This document shows positions 41,067-49,200 of a stretch of 64,000 nucleotides of DNA, in pieces (within the stretch, counting starts at the first letter, position 1; every line of letters begins with the position of its first letter). Origin of the DNA: Anaerolineales bacterium (GTDB lineage: Bacteria > Chloroflexota > Anaerolineae > Anaerolineales > Villigracilaceae); the NCBI GenBank assembly GCA_016789025.1, contig JAEURC010000069.1, positions 1 through 64,000 on the forward strand, read 5' to 3'. A model generated the notes under the pieces. It was not told the DNA's origin. It saw only the letters and a list, made by a program, of their open reading frames with translations, and ran no database searches. A program made the position numbers and the translations under genes.

Positions 41067-41672
41067 ATGGAAACGATTCGGGGCAGGCGGTCCCGTGAAA
41101 TGAATGCGATTGAATTACAGGAAGCGCTTGCAGGTTTTGGAAATATCTCGCTCGATCTCGGCACAGGCGACGGGCGATTTGTCTGCAAGAGCGCGGAACA
41201 AAATATGAAAACATTTTTCATCGGCATAGACTCGTGCCGCGAAAATTTACGCGTCAACTCGCAAAGGAAGTTGTCGAATGCGTTATTCGTCATCGCCAAC
41301 GCGCAATCTTTACCGCGTGAATTGAGTGGACTTGTGTCATCCGTCAGCATTAACTTCCCCTGGGGAAGTTTGATCGAAGGTTTGTTGAATAACGATGCGC
41401 ATGTGCTGGATGGGCTTTCGCGCGTGTCTTGTCCGCGCGCAGGGATGGATCTTTGTCTCAACGCGGACGCGCTCGCCTCGGCAGGCTGGGCTTTGGATTC
41501 GGGAGCGAATCAAATTGAACGCGTGTTGAACGCGGCAGGTTGGGAGACCAGGTCGAGGGCTGGTTTGGAGGCGCGCGATCTGCGCGATGTTCCCACCACA
41601 TGGGCAAAACGTCTCGCGTTTGGGCGCGACCCGCGCGCGATTCGATTGTCATTGCGAAAGTCCAGTTTATAA
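41067..41672 (+). CDS. 16S rRNA (adenine-1408-N1)-methyltransferase, KamB/NpmA-like
   Basis: 201 residues of the KamB family of SAM-dependent methyltransferases. Motif I is ISLDLGTGDGRFVCKSA near residue 30, the FFIGIDSCRENLR strand follows near 50, and the family-typical VSINFPWGSLIEGLL lies near 95 (compare FPWGSLL in KamB). Such enzymes methylate A1408 in the ribosomal A site and give resistance to kanamycin/apramycin-class aminoglycosides; some chromosomal homologues have unknown roles. A probable attenuator leader lies upstream. Strong Shine-Dalgarno GGAGG. Confidence 0.82.
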   Translation: METIRGRRSREMNAIELQEALAGFGNISLDLGTGDGRFVCKSAEQNMKTFFIGIDSCRENLRVNSQRKLSNALFVIANAQSLPRELSGLVSSVSINFPWGSLIEGLLNNDAHVLDGLSRVSCPRAGMDLCLNADALASAGWALDSGANQIERVLNAAGWETRSRAGLEARDLRDVPTTWAKRLAFGRDPRAIRLSLRKSSL

Positions 41673-41682
41673 TCGCGTCACA

Positions 41683-42846
41683 ATGAAGCCGCGATTGCGA
41701 ATTTTGATTGCAAGCCTGTCTCTGTGCGCCTGGTTGTTGGATGCCTGCACATTCTCGGTGCAGGTGGTGCCAACGCCGGGCGCCACCCTGCCTGCCACGG
41801 CAACTTTACCCCCCACGCCTTCGAGCCTGCCTGCCACAGAAACGCTCGAGCCGGGCATTGGTATGCCGCTTGCCAGTCCGACCCCGGCGGTAATCCGAGT
41901 CGATACGTTGAATCTGCTTGAAATTTTTAATAATATCGATGTGCCGGAAACCACGCGCGCGCTGGCGTTCTCACCCGATGGCGAGGTTCTGGCGGGGGCG
42001 GGGGGCGATACGAATGATTTTACGATCCATCTATGGCATGCGGGGAGCGGGGAGGAGATCGGCGCGCTGGAGGGTCATCGTGGCATTGTGTGGAACCTTG
42101 CCTTTTCTCCGGACGGTTTGATGCTGGCGTCTGTCTCAGGCGATGGAACAGCCAAAATTTGGGATTGGCGCGAGGGCATTCTTTTGCAGACTCTGAAATT
42201 CCCCAACCAGGTTGGGACGGTTAACTTTTCGCCGAACGGCGAGACCATTGCCGTGGGCGGGCTTGACGATCCGCAATATCTCACGGCAGCAATCTGGGTC
42301 TATTCCACCAGCGCCTGGAAGCCGCTGTTGAAGATTCCCGATTATGTTAACGTCACAGCGCTGGCATATTCGCCAAACGGACGCTGGCTGGTAGGCGGCG
42401 GCGCTTCGCGCAACGTGCAAGTCTGGCGGACAAGCGATGGAACATCGGTCTTCACGCTCAATCATCCGCACCCCTCGCTCGATGTTGCCATTTCAGTTGA
42501 TAACGCCGTGGCGGCGACTGCCACCTGTTCGTTCGCCGTGGACGATGATTGCACCGAGGGCGCGGTCTGGCTATGGGATTTGACAACCGGCAAACTGATC
42601 CAACACTTGCGCGGTTTCCCGGACACCGTGGAGAACGTGATATTCTCGGCGGACGGTTCCCTGCTCATTGCCGCCTCGCGAGATGGGATGGTGCGCGTCT
42701 ACGATACATCAACCTTTGCGATCGTCTTCGAAGCGGATCCGCCGGGCGGCAACGGCGCGCTGGCGCTCTCGTCCGATGGGCGTTTCCTCGCCACCGGCGG
42801 CGTGGATGGGGAGGTGCGTTTGTGGCGGGTGGTGGTTCGCCCGTGA
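41683..42846 (+). CDS. WD40-repeat lipoprotein
   Basis: 387 residues from the ATG at 41683, with the signal peptide and lipobox WLLDAC giving an acylated Cys near 21. A Pro/Thr-rich linker (about 25-70) leads to WD40 repeats with recurrent LAFSPDGEVLAGAG, IHLWHAGSGEEIGAL, NLAFSPDGLMLASVSGDGTA and VRLWRVVVRP ends. It is probably a seven-bladed propeller on the cell surface, serving as a binding scaffold. TATAAT ends nine bases before the ATG, so it has almost no leader. Partner unknown. Confidence 0.85.
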   Translation: MKPRLRILIASLSLCAWLLDACTFSVQVVPTPGATLPATATLPPTPSSLPATETLEPGIGMPLASPTPAVIRVDTLNLLEIFNNIDVPETTRALAFSPDGEVLAGAGGDTNDFTIHLWHAGSGEEIGALEGHRGIVWNLAFSPDGLMLASVSGDGTAKIWDWREGILLQTLKFPNQVGTVNFSPNGETIAVGGLDDPQYLTAAIWVYSTSAWKPLLKIPDYVNVTALAYSPNGRWLVGGGASRNVQVWRTSDGTSVFTLNHPHPSLDVAISVDNAVAATATCSFAVDDDCTEGAVWLWDLTTGKLIQHLRGFPDTVENVIFSADGSLLIAASRDGMVRVYDTSTFAIVFEADPPGGNGALALSSDGRFLATGGVDGEVRLWRVVVRP

Positions 42847-42898
42847 GTTTTGATTATTCCCCAGATGAATGGATTTTCGTTGATTACCTTATAGAACG

Positions 42899-42975
42899 CT
42901 TTTTGGACGCAGATGAACGCTGATTTCGCTGATTTAGGAAGAAAAATCTGCGTGTGCCAGCGTGAATCAGCGTCC
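42899..42975. repeat. 76-base hairpin repeat, copy 2
   Basis: TTTTGGACGCAGATGAACGC ... CAGCGTGAATCAGCGTCC, matching copy 1 at 38126-38202 with about one change in five in the middle. The ends GGACGC and GCGTCC are inverted. The rest of the gap 42847-43111 holds TTGCCGGttagcgCCGGCAA at 43065-43086, and no gene. Confidence 0.8.
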
Positions 42976-43093
42976 CAAATTAATTTCGGACAATGTCTAT
43001 TACTCATTCAGATGAATAGGATTTCGCTGGCATCTTCTTGTTTCATTGAAATGGCGCTCATATTTTGCCGGTTAGCGCCGGCAATCTTTTTCT

Positions 43094-43111
43094 AGGTACA
43101 ATCAACCTGCT
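43094..43111 (+). promoter_or_regulatory. -10 box close to the rlmB start
   Basis: TACAAT at 43097-43102 is nine bases before the ATG at 43112, giving a leader of two or three bases at most. No Shine-Dalgarno is present. Confidence 0.55.
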
Positions 43112-43855
43112 ATGAAAGAATTCATCTACTCCCGCAACGCTGTCTACGAAACCCTGCGCGCCAAACGCAGGGAGGTCTTCAAGATCGAACTCGCCGATAA
43201 TGTGCAGATCAAAGGCAAGCTCGCCGATGTGATGACGTTGGTCGCTCAGCGAAAGATTCAAGTTGTCAAAGCGAAACGCCCGCAACTGGATAAGATCCAT
43301 GAGCACAACCAGGGAGTCGTCGCGGAGGTGAGCAAGTATCCGTATGCCGACCTGCTCGACATTCTGGACAACGCGTGCAAAAAGAACGAGCCTCCGTTCG
43401 TGTTGTTGCTCGATTCGTTGAACGACCCGCAAAATTTTGGCACGCTCATCCGCACCGCCGAAGCGACGGGCGTGCATGGCATCATCATTCCGCTGGCGCA
43501 CACGGTGGAGGTCACGCCTGCTGTCGTCAACGCGTCATCGGGCGCGAGCGAGCACATGCTCATCGCGCGGATGAATCTTTCGCAGGCGATCGACGCGCTC
43601 AAAGAAGAAAACGTTTGGGTCGTGGGACTCGATCAAGACGGGGAAACGGTCGGGGCGAAGACTCAGCGTCACTTAACTGGGGCAACCGCACTCGTGGTCG
43701 GAAGCGAGGGCGATGGCATCCGTCAGCTCACGCGCGCGAAATGCGACATCGTGTTGAAACTTCCGATGCGGGGGCAAGTCGAGTCGCTCAACGCGGCGGT
43801 GGCGGGGTCGGTCGCGTTATATCTTGCATATCTTGCAAGGCAAGAGACTAGATGA
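43112..43855 (+). CDS. rlmB: 23S rRNA (guanosine-2'-O)-methyltransferase RlmB
   Basis: 247 residues of the SpoU/TrmH class with a deep-knot SAM site. The N-terminal substrate-binding domain (about 1-75, YSRNAVYETLRAKRREVF) precedes the catalytic motifs LDSLNDPQNFGTLIRTAEA, LVVGSEGDGIRQLTRAKCD and LPMRGQVESLNAAVAGSVAL. It methylates the 2'-OH of a conserved 23S guanosine (G2251 in E. coli). Other TrmH-family targets cannot be excluded. Confidence 0.92.
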   Translation: MKEFIYSRNAVYETLRAKRREVFKIELADNVQIKGKLADVMTLVAQRKIQVVKAKRPQLDKIHEHNQGVVAEVSKYPYADLLDILDNACKKNEPPFVLLLDSLNDPQNFGTLIRTAEATGVHGIIIPLAHTVEVTPAVVNASSGASEHMLIARMNLSQAIDALKEENVWVVGLDQDGETVGAKTQRHLTGATALVVGSEGDGIRQLTRAKCDIVLKLPMRGQVESLNAAVAGSVALYLAYLARQETR

Positions 43856-43882
43856 CTAGAGACTAGAAGACTAGGAGACTAC
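43852..43882. repeat. Degenerate word repeat GACTAGA
   Basis: From the rlmB stop to the glycosidase start the DNA is five near-tandem copies of GACTAGA-type words (GACTAGATGACTAGAGACTA, GAAGACTAGGAGACTA). The last copies also supply the AGGAG ribosome site of the next gene. Confidence 0.75.
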
Positions 43883-43883
43883 A

Positions 43884-45209
43884 GTGCCCCAAGCAACCTA
43901 TCATTTCCCACGCGGATTTTTATGGGGGACGGCGACATCCTCGCATCAAGTGGAAGGCAACAACACAAACAACCAATGGTGGAAGTGGGAACAAGACGGT
44001 CACACCAACGGGACATCTGGTCTCGCCTGCGATTGGTGGGGAGGACGCTGGAGGGAAGACTTCGACCGCGCCGCAGAGGGCGGACAGAACGCGCATCGTT
44101 TTTCGGTGGAGTGGAGCCGCATCCAGCCGACGCCCGACACGTGGGACGAAGACGCGCTCGAACGTTATCGCTCCATGTTACGCGGACTGCGCGAACGCGG
44201 CATGACTCCGATGGTGACCCTGCATCATTTTTCCGATCCGCTGTGGTTCTATGAAATGGACGGCTGGGAACACGACGAAGCCGCCGTGATGTTTGAGAAG
44301 TTCGTCCGCAAGACGGTAGACGCGTTGAAAGAATATTGTTCGTTCTGGTGCACGATCAACGAGCCGAACGTGTACGCCTTGAGCGGCTACGTGGCAGGCG
44401 TGTTCCCCACAAAGCGGCGCGGGTTGAAAGTTGCCATGCAAGTGCAGGCGAATTTATTGCTTGGTCATGTGTTGGCGTATCACGCCATCCACGAGATTCA
44501 AAAGGACGCGCGGGTGGGTTATGCGTTGCATTATCGTCCGATGGTCGCTCAAACTTCATGGTCGCCGCTTGACAGGCTCATGCGGAACATTCAATACAAC
44601 GGAATCAACATGGCGTTCCCCAGCGCGATCAGCGACGGCGTGATGAGGTCGCCGATGGGCAATGTGCGCATCCCCGAAGCGATAGGGACGCAGGATTATC
44701 TCGGCGTCAATTATTATTCGGTGGATACCATCAAATTCGACATTACGAATCCCAAAGAGTTGTTTGGGAAACGATACTACCCAGCCGATTCCGATTTCAG
44801 CGCGACGAAGTTCATCGCCAACATTCCGCAGGGAATCTTCGATTCGATCAAGTGGGCTGTGCGGACGTATCCTGATCTGCCGATCTACATCTCCGAAAAC
44901 GGAGTGGAAGACGCGGAGGACAAAATGCGTCCGCGCTACATTGCGCAACACGTCCATCAGGTGTGGCGCGCGGTGAATTTCAACTTCCCCGTGAAGGGAT
45001 ACTTCCACTGGTCGCTGGTGGATAACTTCGAATGGGAGCGCGGCTGGACTCAACGCTTCGGACTCTGGGGGCTTGATGTGGAAACGCAAAAGCGGATCAA
45101 ACGTCCATCCGTAGATCTGTACGCGGAGATCTGCAAGGAGAACGGTCTTTCAAGCGAGATGGTTCAGAAGTATTGCCCTGAGGTGTTTGAGAAGTTGTTT
45201 CCTGTGTAA
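43884..45209 (+). CDS. Family 1 glycoside hydrolase (beta-glucosidase type)
   Basis: 441 residues from GTG 43884, with AGGAG in the preceding repeat. GH1 signatures: FPRGFLWGTATSSHQVEG at the start, RFSVEWSRIQP, CTINEPNVYALSGYVAGVFP (acid/base Glu), YISENGVEDAED (nucleophile Glu) and DNFEWERGWTQRFGLWGLD. No signal peptide, so it is cytosolic and cleaves imported beta-glycosides. The exact sugar is not fixed by the visible motifs. Confidence 0.93.
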   Translation: MPQATYHFPRGFLWGTATSSHQVEGNNTNNQWWKWEQDGHTNGTSGLACDWWGGRWREDFDRAAEGGQNAHRFSVEWSRIQPTPDTWDEDALERYRSMLRGLRERGMTPMVTLHHFSDPLWFYEMDGWEHDEAAVMFEKFVRKTVDALKEYCSFWCTINEPNVYALSGYVAGVFPTKRRGLKVAMQVQANLLLGHVLAYHAIHEIQKDARVGYALHYRPMVAQTSWSPLDRLMRNIQYNGINMAFPSAISDGVMRSPMGNVRIPEAIGTQDYLGVNYYSVDTIKFDITNPKELFGKRYYPADSDFSATKFIANIPQGIFDSIKWAVRTYPDLPIYISENGVEDAEDKMRPRYIAQHVHQVWRAVNFNFPVKGYFHWSLVDNFEWERGWTQRFGLWGLDVETQKRIKRPSVDLYAEICKENGLSSEMVQKYCPEVFEKLFPV

Positions 45210-45216
45210 CTCGTAG

Positions 45217-45272
45217 GGGCACAGCGAATCCATCACGGATTTTGACGATTCACCGTCTCGCTATGCCCCTGC
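45217..45272. repeat. AGGGGCA palindromic repeat
   Basis: AGGGGCACAGCGA and TCGCTATGCCCCT form the ends of a hairpin of about 56 bases after the glycosidase stop, with CACGGATTTTGACGATTCACC inside. It is related to the repeat at 19634. Confidence 0.6.
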
Positions 45273-45279
45273 GAACGAT

Positions 45280-45363
45280 ATGAATCTCCCAATTGATTTT
45301 GCTTCAAATGTTACCAACACATTCGGCGCGAACGGGGCAGGCGACAGTGTAATTGTCGCCTGA
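45280..45363 (+). pseudogene. Remnant of a phosphotransferase N-terminus
   Basis: A 27-codon ORF reads MNLPIDFASNVTNTFGANG and then ends in a repeat hairpin (CAGGCGACAgtgtaatTGTCGCCTG). It matches the first 20 residues of the phosphotransferase at 45906 (MLILPSDFISTITNTFGEDG) in both sequence and register. It looks like the start of a paralogue that was lost. Confidence 0.55.
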
Positions 45364-45410
45364 ACTTTCGTGAAATACTGATTGTGGTAAACTGAAACAG
45401 GCAAACAGCA

Positions 45411-45656
45411 ATGCCCGATCTCATTTTCACCATCCATGCCAGAGATATGCTTAAGGAGCGTGAGATTCCTGAGCAATGGGTTTTGGATGCAATCCGTTTG
45501 CCAGACGAAAAGAGCATTGAAGGCGATGGCAATATGCATTATTTCAAATCATTGCCTGAACGTGAGAATCGGATTTTACATGTGGTCGTAAATGAAAGCG
45601 TTGAACCAAACCGAATTGCGACCTTGTTTTTGGATCGGCGAAGGAGAACGAAATGA
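45411..45656 (+). CDS. DUF4258 protein, candidate toxin of a small pair
   Basis: 81 residues with the DUF4258 pattern: IFTIHARDMLKEREIP, WVLDAIRLPDEKSIEGDGNMHYFKSL and LHVVVNE, ending in the basic tail LDRRRRTK. This family resembles RelE/HigB-type folds in predicted structure and is often paired with a small partner. The next gene starts in its stop (ATGA). Toxin activity is inferred only. Confidence 0.72.
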   Translation: MPDLIFTIHARDMLKEREIPEQWVLDAIRLPDEKSIEGDGNMHYFKSLPERENRILHVVVNESVEPNRIATLFLDRRRRTK

Positions 45657-45853
45657 GATTGAAAATTGACAAAGAAAATGACGCGCTTTACTTTCGATTG
45701 GATGAAAGCGCAATTGTTGAATCAGAGGAAGTGCAACCAGGCGTAATTCTGGATTTCGACAAAAACAATCAAGTTGTTGGGATTGAAATCCTGAATCTCA
45801 GTTCGCGGATTGGTCAGGAAAAATTAAACATCCTGCAACTTGAAACTGCCTAG
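45653..45853 (+). CDS. DUF2283 protein, candidate antitoxin partner
   Basis: 66 residues of DUF2283: RLKIDKENDALYFRLDE, then EVQPGVILDFDKNNQVVGIEILNLSSR. Members are small beta-rich proteins frequently encoded beside DUF4258. The start overlaps the preceding stop (ATGA), so the two are co-translated. Binding to the partner is presumed. Confidence 0.78.
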   Translation: MRLKIDKENDALYFRLDESAIVESEEVQPGVILDFDKNNQVVGIEILNLSSRIGQEKLNILQLETA

Positions 45854-45905
45854 GGTATTCACGAAGACGGCAACCGTCGTCTTTTTGATTCCTGTGGATG
45901 TTTGT

Positions 45906-46913
45906 ATGCTCATTCTCCCTTCCGATTTCATCTCCACAATCACCAATACCTTTGGCGAAGATGGGAAACAATTCCTCGCCAACCTCCCCGCGTTGATTGA
46001 AGAAGCCTCCGCGCGTTGGGGGTTGACGAACATTCAGCCCATCCCGAATCTTTCCTATAATTTTGTAGCGTACGCGGATCTGACCTCACCCCCAGCCCCT
46101 CTCCTAAAAGGAGAGGGGAGCATAGTTCTCAAACTCGGCATCCCCCGCGATGAATTGACGAGCGAGATCGTGGCGTTGCGATTGCTCAACGGCGAAGGCG
46201 CTTGCAAATTGATCGATGCGGATGAGGAAAAGGGATTTCTTTTACTGGAACGGCTACAACCTGGTGAAATGTTGTCCACGCTGGAGGATGATGAGGAAGC
46301 GACTCGCATCGCGGCGGAGGTGATGAAGAGGGTTTGGAGACCGCTGAATCATGTCACCCTGAGCCCCGAAGGGGCGAAGGGTCTCGGCTACGAGGGTGTA
46401 GATCCTTCGCTGTCGCTCAGGATGACAAGTTGGAGTAAATTCATCCAACTCCGCGATTGGTTCGAGGGATTGAAACGATTGCGGAAAATGTTTGGCGGCG
46501 GGACGGGTCCGTTGGATGAAAAACTTGTGGGGCGGGTTGAAAGATCGGTGAAAGATTTGTTTGCGGAGAATCACAATCCCGTTTTGATGCACGGGGATTT
46601 TCATCACTTCAACATTTTGTCTTCCGAGCGCGGATGGCTGGTGATTGACCCAAAGGGAGTCATCGGTCCCGCGTGCTATGAGGTGGGTCCGCTGATGATG
46701 AACCCGTGGGAGAAGCTGCCAGGAGGAAGCAGGTTGAAGTCCCGGATAGAGAGGCGGGTTGACATCCTGCGCGAGCATTTGGGGTTCGAGCGCGAGCGCA
46801 TCCTTGAATGGAGTCTGGCGCACGCGATTCTGTCTGCGTGGTGGGGAGTCGAAGATAAAACGGGCTGGGAATTTTCGATGCGGTTCGCGGAATTGATTGC
46901 TGATCTTGAATGA
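45906..46913 (+). CDS. APH(6)/hydroxyurea phosphotransferase-like kinase
   Basis: 335 residues from the ATG at 45906; the longer frame to 45840 begins inside the DUF2283 gene. The catalytic loop is LMHGDFHHFNIL and the metal site WLVIDPKGVIGPACYEVG, both typical of aminoglycoside-6 / hydroxyurea phosphotransferases (StrB-like). It could inactivate an antibiotic, but cellular roles are possible. Two repeats are inserted in frame: residues about 59-71 (TSPPAPLLKGEG) and about 152-175 (LSPEGAKGLGYEGVDPSLSL and the following RMT). Key motifs remain complete. Confidence 0.8.
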   Translation: MLILPSDFISTITNTFGEDGKQFLANLPALIEEASARWGLTNIQPIPNLSYNFVAYADLTSPPAPLLKGEGSIVLKLGIPRDELTSEIVALRLLNGEGACKLIDADEEKGFLLLERLQPGEMLSTLEDDEEATRIAAEVMKRVWRPLNHVTLSPEGAKGLGYEGVDPSLSLRMTSWSKFIQLRDWFEGLKRLRKMFGGGTGPLDEKLVGRVERSVKDLFAENHNPVLMHGDFHHFNILSSERGWLVIDPKGVIGPACYEVGPLMMNPWEKLPGGSRLKSRIERRVDILREHLGFERERILEWSLAHAILSAWWGVEDKTGWEFSMRFAELIADLE

Positions 46914-46942
46914 AAACAGCCTCCCGTTTGGGAGGCTGTTTT
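46913..46942. terminator. Rho-independent terminator between convergent genes
   Basis: AAAACAGCCTCCC and GGGAGGCTGTTTT pair around GTTT, directly between the phosphotransferase (+) and the small membrane protein (-). It has T runs on both strands. Confidence 0.85.
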
Positions 46943-46948
46943 CTTGGT

Positions 46949-47110
46949 TTAGCCCATGCCCAGGAGGGCAAGCAAACCGACCAAGCCGACAATTATTGCC
47001 AATACCGCGCCGATCTTTTTGAACATATCAGTCGCAAGCGCCGGCACGAAGGCGGAGAGCCCATACCAAAGGAAGAATAAAGCCGTACACCAAGCAGCAA
47101 TTGTAGCCAT
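46949..47110 (-). CDS. 53-residue membrane protein of unknown function
   Basis: A short ORF on the minus strand encodes two hydrophobic helices, MATIAAWCTALFFLWYGLSA and GAVLAIIVGLVGLLALLGMG, joined by FVPALATDMFKKI. AGGAG lies eight bases before the ATG, and a bidirectional terminator follows its stop. The amino acid pattern is plainly a small integral membrane protein. The conserved Lys-Lys turn would sit on the cytosolic side. No family is recognised. Confidence 0.72.
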   Translation of the reverse strand: MATIAAWCTALFFLWYGLSAFVPALATDMFKKIGAVLAIIVGLVGLLALLGMG

Positions 47111-47267
47111 TTCATACACTCCTAAAGTGGATTTTGACCGCCCATGCGGGCGAATCTAAATACGACAACCCTTCTCCAAATCATAAGTTGCGCGTCCTGC
47201 GTGGTAGAATTTAGCCATATTCATCTCTCGTGGCAATAGACAAACGCCGCGAGGGACTTTTTCTGTC

Positions 47268-49130
47268 ATGTCTATTACAACATCTACTCCTGCTGAATTT
47301 TCATTACATCGTACCCACACTGCCGACCGCTCCAGCCCAGCGCGCTGGGTTTGGTCTCACGCCTCGCGGCACGGCTGGATCATTTTTATGATGGTGATCG
47401 GCGCGGTGGGGAATGCGGGTCTCGCGGCGGTAGTGCCTGTGCTCACCGGCAACGCGTTCAATGCGATGCTTCAAAAGAATCCTGATACGAGCGTTCTCCT
47501 TCCGCTTGCGTTGACCATTGGCATCTCGCAGGTGATTCGCGGCGTGCTGCAACTTGGGAGAAACTTCGGCGCGGAATTGCTGGCACAGCATATGGAGCGA
47601 CAGGTGCGCGATGAGTTATATCTTTCCCTGCTCGGGAAGAGCATGACCTTCCACAACTTGCAACCCGTCGGCGATACGATGGCGCGTTCCACCAACGATG
47701 TGCGCGAACTCAATTACATGTTCAGCCCGGGATTGAACCTTGTGGTGGGTTCGTTCGTTTTTATCCTCATGCCCATTTTCGTGGCGGGGCGATATCACCC
47801 CACGCTGGTGATCACCCCCATCGTTTTCACGATCCTTTATTTCGTTTTTCTCGCGCGTTACCTCAAAACGCTTTCGCCGATTACCGACGAAGTGCGCGCC
47901 ACCTTTGGGCAGATGAACACGCATCTTTCCGAATCATTGGATGGCGTGGAAGTGGTGAAAGGCGCGGCGCAAGAGAACGCGGAAGTGGACAAGTTCGTGA
48001 TGAACGCCAGCCGCGTGCGCGACGCCTTCGTGCGACAAGGCGACCTCGAGGGACGTTACATCGCCATGCTTCTGCTCGGTTCTGCCTACGCTTTCGGGCT
48101 GTTTCATGCTCTTCTGCTTTTTCGCAACGGACAGATAAATCTCGGCGACGTGGTGGCGTATTTCGGCTTGCTTTTGTTGCTTCAATTCCCTACGTTTGTT
48201 TCCACCTTTGCCTATTCGCAAATTTCATCGGGCATGTCGGGCGCGCGCCGCATTCTGGAGTTGATCAACCGCGAGACCAACCTCGACCAGAACGCGCAGG
48301 GATACGCCGAACCCATGAAAGGCGAAGTTGAATTTCGCAACGTTAGTTTCGATTACGCCCTCAGCGGGATCGTTCGCCCTTCGCGAAGCCCGCAGACGAA
48401 GGGCGATGGTATTGAGGTAACTAGTCCTTCGTCTGCGCTCGCTGACGCTCGCTCCGCTCAGGAGGAGGTGTTACACAATATCTCCTTCAAAGTTAAACAG
48501 GGGCAAACCGTCGCCATTGTCGGTCAGACCGGCGCGGGGAAGACTTCGTTGGTCAAATTGCTCAATCGTACCTACGATACAACAGATGGACAGGTGTTGA
48601 TAGACGGCGTGGATGTGCGCGATTGGAATCTTGCATCGCTCCGTTCGCAGATCTCCATGATCGAGCAGGATATCTTCCTGTTCTCGCGCTCCGTCAGCGA
48701 CAATATTGCCTTCGGGAAACCCGTGGCAACTCAAAGTGAGATCGAGTCGGCGGCAAAGTCTGCCCAAGCCGATGATTTTATCCTTTCATTCGACAAGGGA
48801 TATGAAACTGTCGTTGGCGAGCGCGGCGTCACGCTCTCCGGCGGGCAACGCCAGCGCATTGCCTTGGGACGCGCCTTCCTCACCGATCCGCACATTTTGA
48901 TCCTCGACGACTCGACTTCGGCGATTGATTCTGCCACCGAGGACAAGATTCAACGCGCCATCTCTAACGCCGCGCGCGGACGCACCACCTTCATCATCAC
49001 GCACCGCCTCTCGCAGATCCGCTGGGCAGACCTGATCATCGTCCTCCGCAAGGGGCGTATCGCCGCCATCGGCGCTCACGACGAGTTGATGAAAACCTCC
49101 GAGGCGTATTCGAAGATATTCCGAGAGTAA
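47268..49130 (+). CDS. ABC exporter subunit with degenerate ATPase site
   Basis: 620 residues: six membrane helices (about 30-330) and an ATPase domain (about 400-610) with Walker A IVGQTGAGKTSLVKLLN, signature LSGGQRQRIALGRA and Walker B ILILDDSTSAID. The residue after Walker B is Asp instead of the catalytic Glu, as in the degenerate half of heterodimeric exporters. The partner is the next gene. Residues about 367-399 between membrane and ATPase parts are made by an in-frame repeat (RPSRSPQTKGDGIEV and ALADARSAQEE). The substrate could be a drug, lipid or peptide. Confidence 0.9.
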   Translation: MSITTSTPAEFSLHRTHTADRSSPARWVWSHASRHGWIIFMMVIGAVGNAGLAAVVPVLTGNAFNAMLQKNPDTSVLLPLALTIGISQVIRGVLQLGRNFGAELLAQHMERQVRDELYLSLLGKSMTFHNLQPVGDTMARSTNDVRELNYMFSPGLNLVVGSFVFILMPIFVAGRYHPTLVITPIVFTILYFVFLARYLKTLSPITDEVRATFGQMNTHLSESLDGVEVVKGAAQENAEVDKFVMNASRVRDAFVRQGDLEGRYIAMLLLGSAYAFGLFHALLLFRNGQINLGDVVAYFGLLLLLQFPTFVSTFAYSQISSGMSGARRILELINRETNLDQNAQGYAEPMKGEVEFRNVSFDYALSGIVRPSRSPQTKGDGIEVTSPSSALADARSAQEEVLHNISFKVKQGQTVAIVGQTGAGKTSLVKLLNRTYDTTDGQVLIDGVDVRDWNLASLRSQISMIEQDIFLFSRSVSDNIAFGKPVATQSEIESAAKSAQADDFILSFDKGYETVVGERGVTLSGGQRQRIALGRAFLTDPHILILDDSTSAIDSATEDKIQRAISNAARGRTTFIITHRLSQIRWADLIIVLRKGRIAAIGAHDELMKTSEAYSKIFRE

Positions 49131-49200
49131 ACACGTACACACGGAAACACGGAACGCGCAGTACCTGTTTACTACCAAACTACCAAACTACCAAACTACC
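49131..49200. repeat. Degenerate word repeats ACACGGAAACACGG and CTACCAAACTACC
   Basis: The whole gap between the two exporter genes consists of words such as GTAAACACGTACACACGG and AAACACGGAACG, followed by four copies of AAACTACC. No ribosome site of normal type is visible before the next ATG. Confidence 0.8.
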
